From positions 2,594-14,942 of the forward strand of contig DCVQ01000030.1 in assembly GCA_002328745.1 (NCBI GenBank): a stretch of 12,349 nt of DNA, written 5' to 3'. The notes beneath the pieces are model-generated. The model had not been told where the DNA came from and ran no database searches. It saw nothing but the letters and a program-made list of their open reading frames with translations. Both the position numbers and the translations under genes were made by a program. This stretch comes from Actinobacteria bacterium UBA2184. GTDB lineage: Bacteria; Actinomycetota; Coriobacteriia; Anaerosomatales; Anaerosomataceae. Shown here in pieces: positions 8,302 to 12,349 of the stretch (positions are counted from its first letter, which is position 1; each line of letters begins with the position of its first letter).

Positions 8302-8396
8302 GGTATCGACGCCCTGACGTCGGCGATCACGTCGAGGAACGCGCCGTCACCTCCTCCGTGCGCGGCGGCTACCGGCCGCAGACCGACGGTGCGCAT
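8298..8396 (-). CDS. Possible 32-residue small ORF overlapping the PIN-TRAM start
   Basis: In the disA to PIN-TRAM gap, ATG at 8396 opens a 32-codon frame whose TGA overlaps the PIN-TRAM ATG as ATGA. Third codon positions are mostly G or C, as in the neighbours. A longer version could start at ATG 8426. Against it: neither start has a convincing ribosome binding site, and I recognise no family in the peptide (centre HGGGDGAFLDVIADV). It could be a leader peptide coupling translation to the PIN-TRAM gene, or chance. Confidence 0.25.
   Translation of the reverse strand: MRTVGLRPVAAAHGGGDGAFLDVIADVRASIP
8347..8357 (-). promoter_or_regulatory. Strong Shine-Dalgarno-like site without a properly spaced start codon
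   Basis: The minus strand reads GGAGGAGGTGA, which contains an 8-nt match to the 16S anti-Shine-Dalgarno (GGAGGTGA). No ATG, GTG or TTG follows within about 15 nt, and the PIN-TRAM start is about 45 nt away. It lies inside the possible small ORF. It could act as a ribosome standby or pause site in the leader, or could be chance. The rest of 8302-8469 shows no convincing promoter or terminator. Confidence 0.4.
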
Positions 8397-8469
8397 GATG
8401 CGACTGACTACACTCGATGGTAGCATAGCGCGGGTGCGCGACCACGCACGAACCGCAGGGCCGGACGGC

Positions 8470-9531
8470 CTAGAACACCGCCCGTTCCGCGGTGCGCCGG
8501 AGCCCATCGCTGATAGCGCGCGCGCGGCGCGCACCGACCCCCTCGACGTCGTCGAGCTCGCTCTCGTCCGCCTGCAGCAGCGCCGCAAGCGTCCCGAAGC
8601 GGTCGACGAGCCGGTTGATGATCGTGCCCGGCAGCTGCGGGACGTGGTGCAGCAAGCGGTAGCCGCGAGGCGCGACCTGTTGCTCGTCGAGATCCACCTT
8701 GGCCCTGTAGCCGAGAGCGGCCGCGATGGCGGACGGGTCGAGCAGCTGGTCCGCGCCGAGCGAACCGAGACGGGCGAGCGTACCCGGCACCTTGCGGGAC
8801 GACGGGTCGGCGGCGTAGTCCTTCACGAGCATGAGGTACTCGTCTTCGATTCCCGCAGTGAGCTCATCGGCCTGCAGCCTCACCAGACGGCCTTCGGTGC
8901 CGAGCTCCACGATCTGCCGGTTCACCTCACGCGCCACGTGGCGGATCATCTCGAAGCGCTGCACGACCACGATGACCTCGCCGATGGTGACGATGCCCTC
9001 GAACTCCAGCGCGGTGAGGTGGGCCGAGACCTCCTCGAGCCGGGCGCGATACCGCTGCAGCGTCTGGAGGGCCTGGTTGGCCTTCGCCAGCAACACGTCG
9101 ATGGCCTCCAGCGTCAGCCCCACTCCGTGCTGGTAGAGACTGACCACCTCACGGCGCTGCGAAACTGAGATGACGAGCGCGTCGGTCTGCCGGCTCACGC
9201 GCTCCGCGGTGCGATGCCGCATGCCGGTCTCCGACGTGGGAAGGTTCGGGTCGGGCATGAGGTGGACGTTCGCGCGCCTGATGCGGGCGGCACCCACGTT
9301 CAACAGGATGGCGCCATCCATCTTCGCCAGCTCGTAGAGGCGCTGCGGCGTGAACGCATCGCCGATCTCGAAGCCGCCGTTGCTGATCGCGTCGACGCCC
9401 TGCTCGTCCCCGATGACGATGAGCGCACCGGTGCGCGCGGCGATAACGTAATCGAGGGCCTGGCGCAGGGCCGTGCCGGGTGCGACAGACTCGAGCGCTT
9501 CGAGCATCGTGTCCTCGCGCGTCACATCCAT
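8470..9531 (-). CDS. disA: DNA integrity scanning protein DisA (diadenylate cyclase)
   Basis: A 353-residue protein, normal length for DisA. It forms an octamer that converts two ATP to c-di-AMP and responds to branched DNA such as Holliday junctions. The N-terminal DAC domain shows the DGA motif (72-74, in MDGAILLNVGAARI) and the RHR motif (105-107, in GMRHRTAERVS). A helical linker follows (about 145-300). The C-terminal RuvA-like helix-hairpin-helix DNA-binding part includes LVDRFGTLAALL and DDVEGVGARRARAI. ATG at 9531 has GGGAG 5 nt upstream and gives the family's usual N-terminus; a 34-codon extension to 9633 would cross the gap after radA and is rejected. It follows radA, as in Bacillus, where RadA restrains DisA activity. 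Confidence 0.97.
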   Translation of the reverse strand: MDVTREDTMLEALESVAPGTALRQALDYVIAARTGALIVIGDEQGVDAISNGGFEIGDAFTPQRLYELAKMDGAILLNVGAARIRRANVHLMPDPNLPTSETGMRHRTAERVSRQTDALVISVSQRREVVSLYQHGVGLTLEAIDVLLAKANQALQTLQRYRARLEEVSAHLTALEFEGIVTIGEVIVVVQRFEMIRHVAREVNRQIVELGTEGRLVRLQADELTAGIEDEYLMLVKDYAADPSSRKVPGTLARLGSLGADQLLDPSAIAAALGYRAKVDLDEQQVAPRGYRLLHHVPQLPGTIINRLVDRFGTLAALLQADESELDDVEGVGARRARAISDGLRRTAERAVF

Positions 9532-9567
9532 GGCGTCTCCCGACGGGGTTCGTTCGGCCTTTGTTTG

Positions 9568-9596
9568 ATTCTGCCACGAGCGAGGCCGGACGACCA
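9568..9596 (-). promoter_or_regulatory. Weak candidate promoter in the radA-disA gap
   Basis: In the 82-nt gap, CAGAAT (9568-9573, four of six -10 matches) lies 17 nt after TGGTCG (9591-9596, three of six -35 matches) on the minus strand. The match is poor; disA may simply be read through from clpC-radA. No terminator hairpin is visible in the gap. Confidence 0.2.
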
Positions 9597-9613
9597 GCGT
9601 GCGGGCGCATCCG

Positions 9614-10966
9614 TCAGCCGAACGCAACCTCAAGCGCTACGGCGAGCGTGCGCGCATCGGAATATCCGGGCTGCCTGCTGACGCCTGTGGCAAGCGTCGG
9701 CCCGATCGCCCGGGAGAAGCCCATCCGTGCCGCCTCGCGCAGCCGTGCCGCCGCGTGCGGGACGCCGCGGACGTCACCGGTGAGCCCGAGTTCGCCGAAC
9801 GCCACGGCGTCGTGCGGCACCGGCCGGTCGTTCCGGGAGGACGCCAGCGCGAGCGCGAGCGGCAGATCGAGCGCGGGCTCGGTGACCCGGACGCCGCCGG
9901 CAACCGACACGTAGACGTCGTAGGAGCCCAGCGGCAGGCCCGCGCGCCTCTCGAGGATCGCCAGCACCTGGAGCAGCCGGGCGCTGTCGATGCCCACCGA
10001 CAGCCTGCGGGGCATCTGGAGGTACGTGGGGGTGGCCAGCGCCTGGATCTCGACGAGCAGCGGGCGCGAGCCCTCGATGGTCGCCATGACCGCCGAGCCC
10101 GCCACGCCGCGCTCGCCGCGGCCGGCGAGCAGCGCGCTCGACGGCTGCCCGACCTCGACGAGACCCTCCTCGCCCATCTCGAAGATGCCGATCTCGGCAG
10201 CCGAGCCGAAGCGGTTCTTTGCGGCGCGGACCACCCGGAACGCATGGTCGGAGTCACCCTCGAAGTACAGCACGGTGTCCACGACATGCTCGAGGACCCG
10301 CGGACCCGCTATGGAGCCGTCCTTCGTGACGTGGCCGACCACGATGAGGGTGATGTCGCTGGTCTTCGCGAGCCGGACGAGACGCGCGGCGGTCGCGCGG
10401 ACCTGACCGACGCTCCCCGGCACGCCGTCGAGACCCGGATCGAACAACGTCTGCACGGAGTCGACGATGACGACCTCGGGCCGCTCGGCGAGTATCGTGG
10501 CCTCGATCACCGCGGCGTCGACCTCGGGCAGCAGCGAGATGCCGTCGCGGGCGCCGATGCGGTCCGCCCGCGACCGGACCTGCTGGGCCGACTCCTCGCC
10601 GCACACGTACAGCACCGGTACGCCACGCGCACCGAGACGCCCTGACGCCTGCAGGAGCAGGGTCGACTTGCCGATGCCCGGCTCGCCTCCGATGAGCACG
10701 ACCGAGCCGCGAACGAGTCCCCCGCCGAGCACCCGGTCGAACTCGGCGATACCTGTGGGTATGCGGCTGTCGGGCGACACGCTGACGTCCGCAAGGGCGA
10801 CGGTGGGCCGCGGCGAGGCCGAGGCGCCCGACGTGCCGGGAGCAGCACTCGGCGGCGCCTCTTCCACGAACGTGCCGTACTCGCCGCACTCGGGACAGCG
10901 GCCTACCCAGCGCGCGGACGCGTGGCCGCACTGCTGGCAGCGCCAGGTGCTCCTCTGTCGCGCCAT
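9614..10966 (-). CDS. radA: DNA repair protein RadA
   Basis: A 450-residue RecA-related ATPase that promotes branch migration during recombinational repair. Domains in order: a four-cysteine zinc finger (Cys10, Cys13, Cys24, Cys27), an Ala/Ser/Pro linker (37-55), and a RecA-like core with Walker A GGEPGIGKST (93-102) and Walker B ending at Asp169 (VVIVDS). The RadA-specific KNRFG motif is at 250-254. A C-terminal Lon-protease-like domain (about 290-450, with GSYDVYVSVAGG and FGELGLTGDVRGV) follows, which in RadA has a DNA-binding scaffold role rather than proteolysis. ATG at 10966 lies 3 nt after the clpC stop with almost no ribosome binding site, so it is probably coupled to clpC translation. 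Confidence 0.97.
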   Translation of the reverse strand: MARQRSTWRCQQCGHASARWVGRCPECGEYGTFVEEAPPSAAPGTSGASASPRPTVALADVSVSPDSRIPTGIAEFDRVLGGGLVRGSVVLIGGEPGIGKSTLLLQASGRLGARGVPVLYVCGEESAQQVRSRADRIGARDGISLLPEVDAAVIEATILAERPEVVIVDSVQTLFDPGLDGVPGSVGQVRATAARLVRLAKTSDITLIVVGHVTKDGSIAGPRVLEHVVDTVLYFEGDSDHAFRVVRAAKNRFGSAAEIGIFEMGEEGLVEVGQPSSALLAGRGERGVAGSAVMATIEGSRPLLVEIQALATPTYLQMPRRLSVGIDSARLLQVLAILERRAGLPLGSYDVYVSVAGGVRVTEPALDLPLALALASSRNDRPVPHDAVAFGELGLTGDVRGVPHAAARLREAARMGFSRAIGPTLATGVSRQPGYSDARTLAVALEVAFG

Positions 10967-10969
10967 GCG

Positions 10970-12349
<1,380 letters not shown>

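Noticed and set aside
8459..8470. GGCC-GGAC-GGCC hairpin right after the disA stop as a terminator
   Set aside because: Only a 4-bp stem, with no T tract after it on the minus strand.
7096..9168. 690-codon plus-strand open frame opposite PIN-TRAM and disA
   Set aside because: It lies antisense to two well-supported genes, has biased low-information composition rich in Arg, His, Asp and Gly, and shows no domain. Long antisense frames are expected in high-GC DNA.
9532..9633. N-terminal extension of disA to 9633
   Set aside because: It adds 34 residues not typical of DisA, overlaps the radA end, and lacks a ribosome binding site, whereas ATG 9531 has GGGAG at good spacing.

Overview
The window comes from a high-GC bacterium and holds a chromosomal housekeeping cluster rather than an accessory island. 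Base composition and the style of the proteins suggest a deep-branching actinobacterium of the Coriobacteriia type. A high-GC relative of the Bacillota is the alternative. This placement is inferred from gene order and protein character, not from a marker-gene search. I see no phage, transposon, CRISPR or plasmid gene.

Eleven of the twelve recognisable protein genes lie on the minus strand. Read in the direction of transcription (right to left) the order is clpC (cut by the window edge), radA, disA, a yacL-like PIN-TRAM gene, ispD, ispF, cysE, cysS, rlmB, yacP, sigH, then tRNA-Thr(TGT). This is nearly the order of the Bacillus subtilis clpC-to-sigH region, but without gltX (between ispF and cysE) and mrnC (between cysS and rlmB). 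The rpmG-secE-nusG genes that follow sigH in Bacillus are also absent. The remaining gene, at the left edge, is a convergent plus-strand membrane protein ending in a class III nucleotide cyclase domain; its start lies outside the window.

Minus-strand genes are tightly packed. clpC/radA, cysS/rlmB and rlmB/yacP are separated by 1 to 6 nt. ispD/ispF, PIN-TRAM/ispD and cysE/cysS overlap by 4 to 20 nt. Larger gaps break the cluster into likely transcription units: radA-disA (82 nt), disA-PIN-TRAM (168 nt, possibly holding a small ORF), ispF-cysE (105 nt, with a good promoter), yacP-sigH (170 nt, with a good promoter flanked by palindromes) and sigH-tRNA (42 nt, with a good promoter).

Functionally the cluster combines protein quality control (ClpC), DNA repair and c-di-AMP signalling (RadA, DisA), a membrane-anchored putative RNase (PIN-TRAM), two MEP-pathway isoprenoid enzymes (IspD, IspF), cysteine synthesis and charging (CysE, CysS), 23S rRNA methylation (RlmB), ribosome-linked mRNA cleavage (YacP/Rae1 family), an alternative sigma factor (SigH) and one tRNA. 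I found no clearly new system. The points most worth a second look are the cyclase's off-register specificity residues, the palindromes around the sigH promoter, and the orphan Shine-Dalgarno with a possible small ORF upstream of the PIN-TRAM gene.
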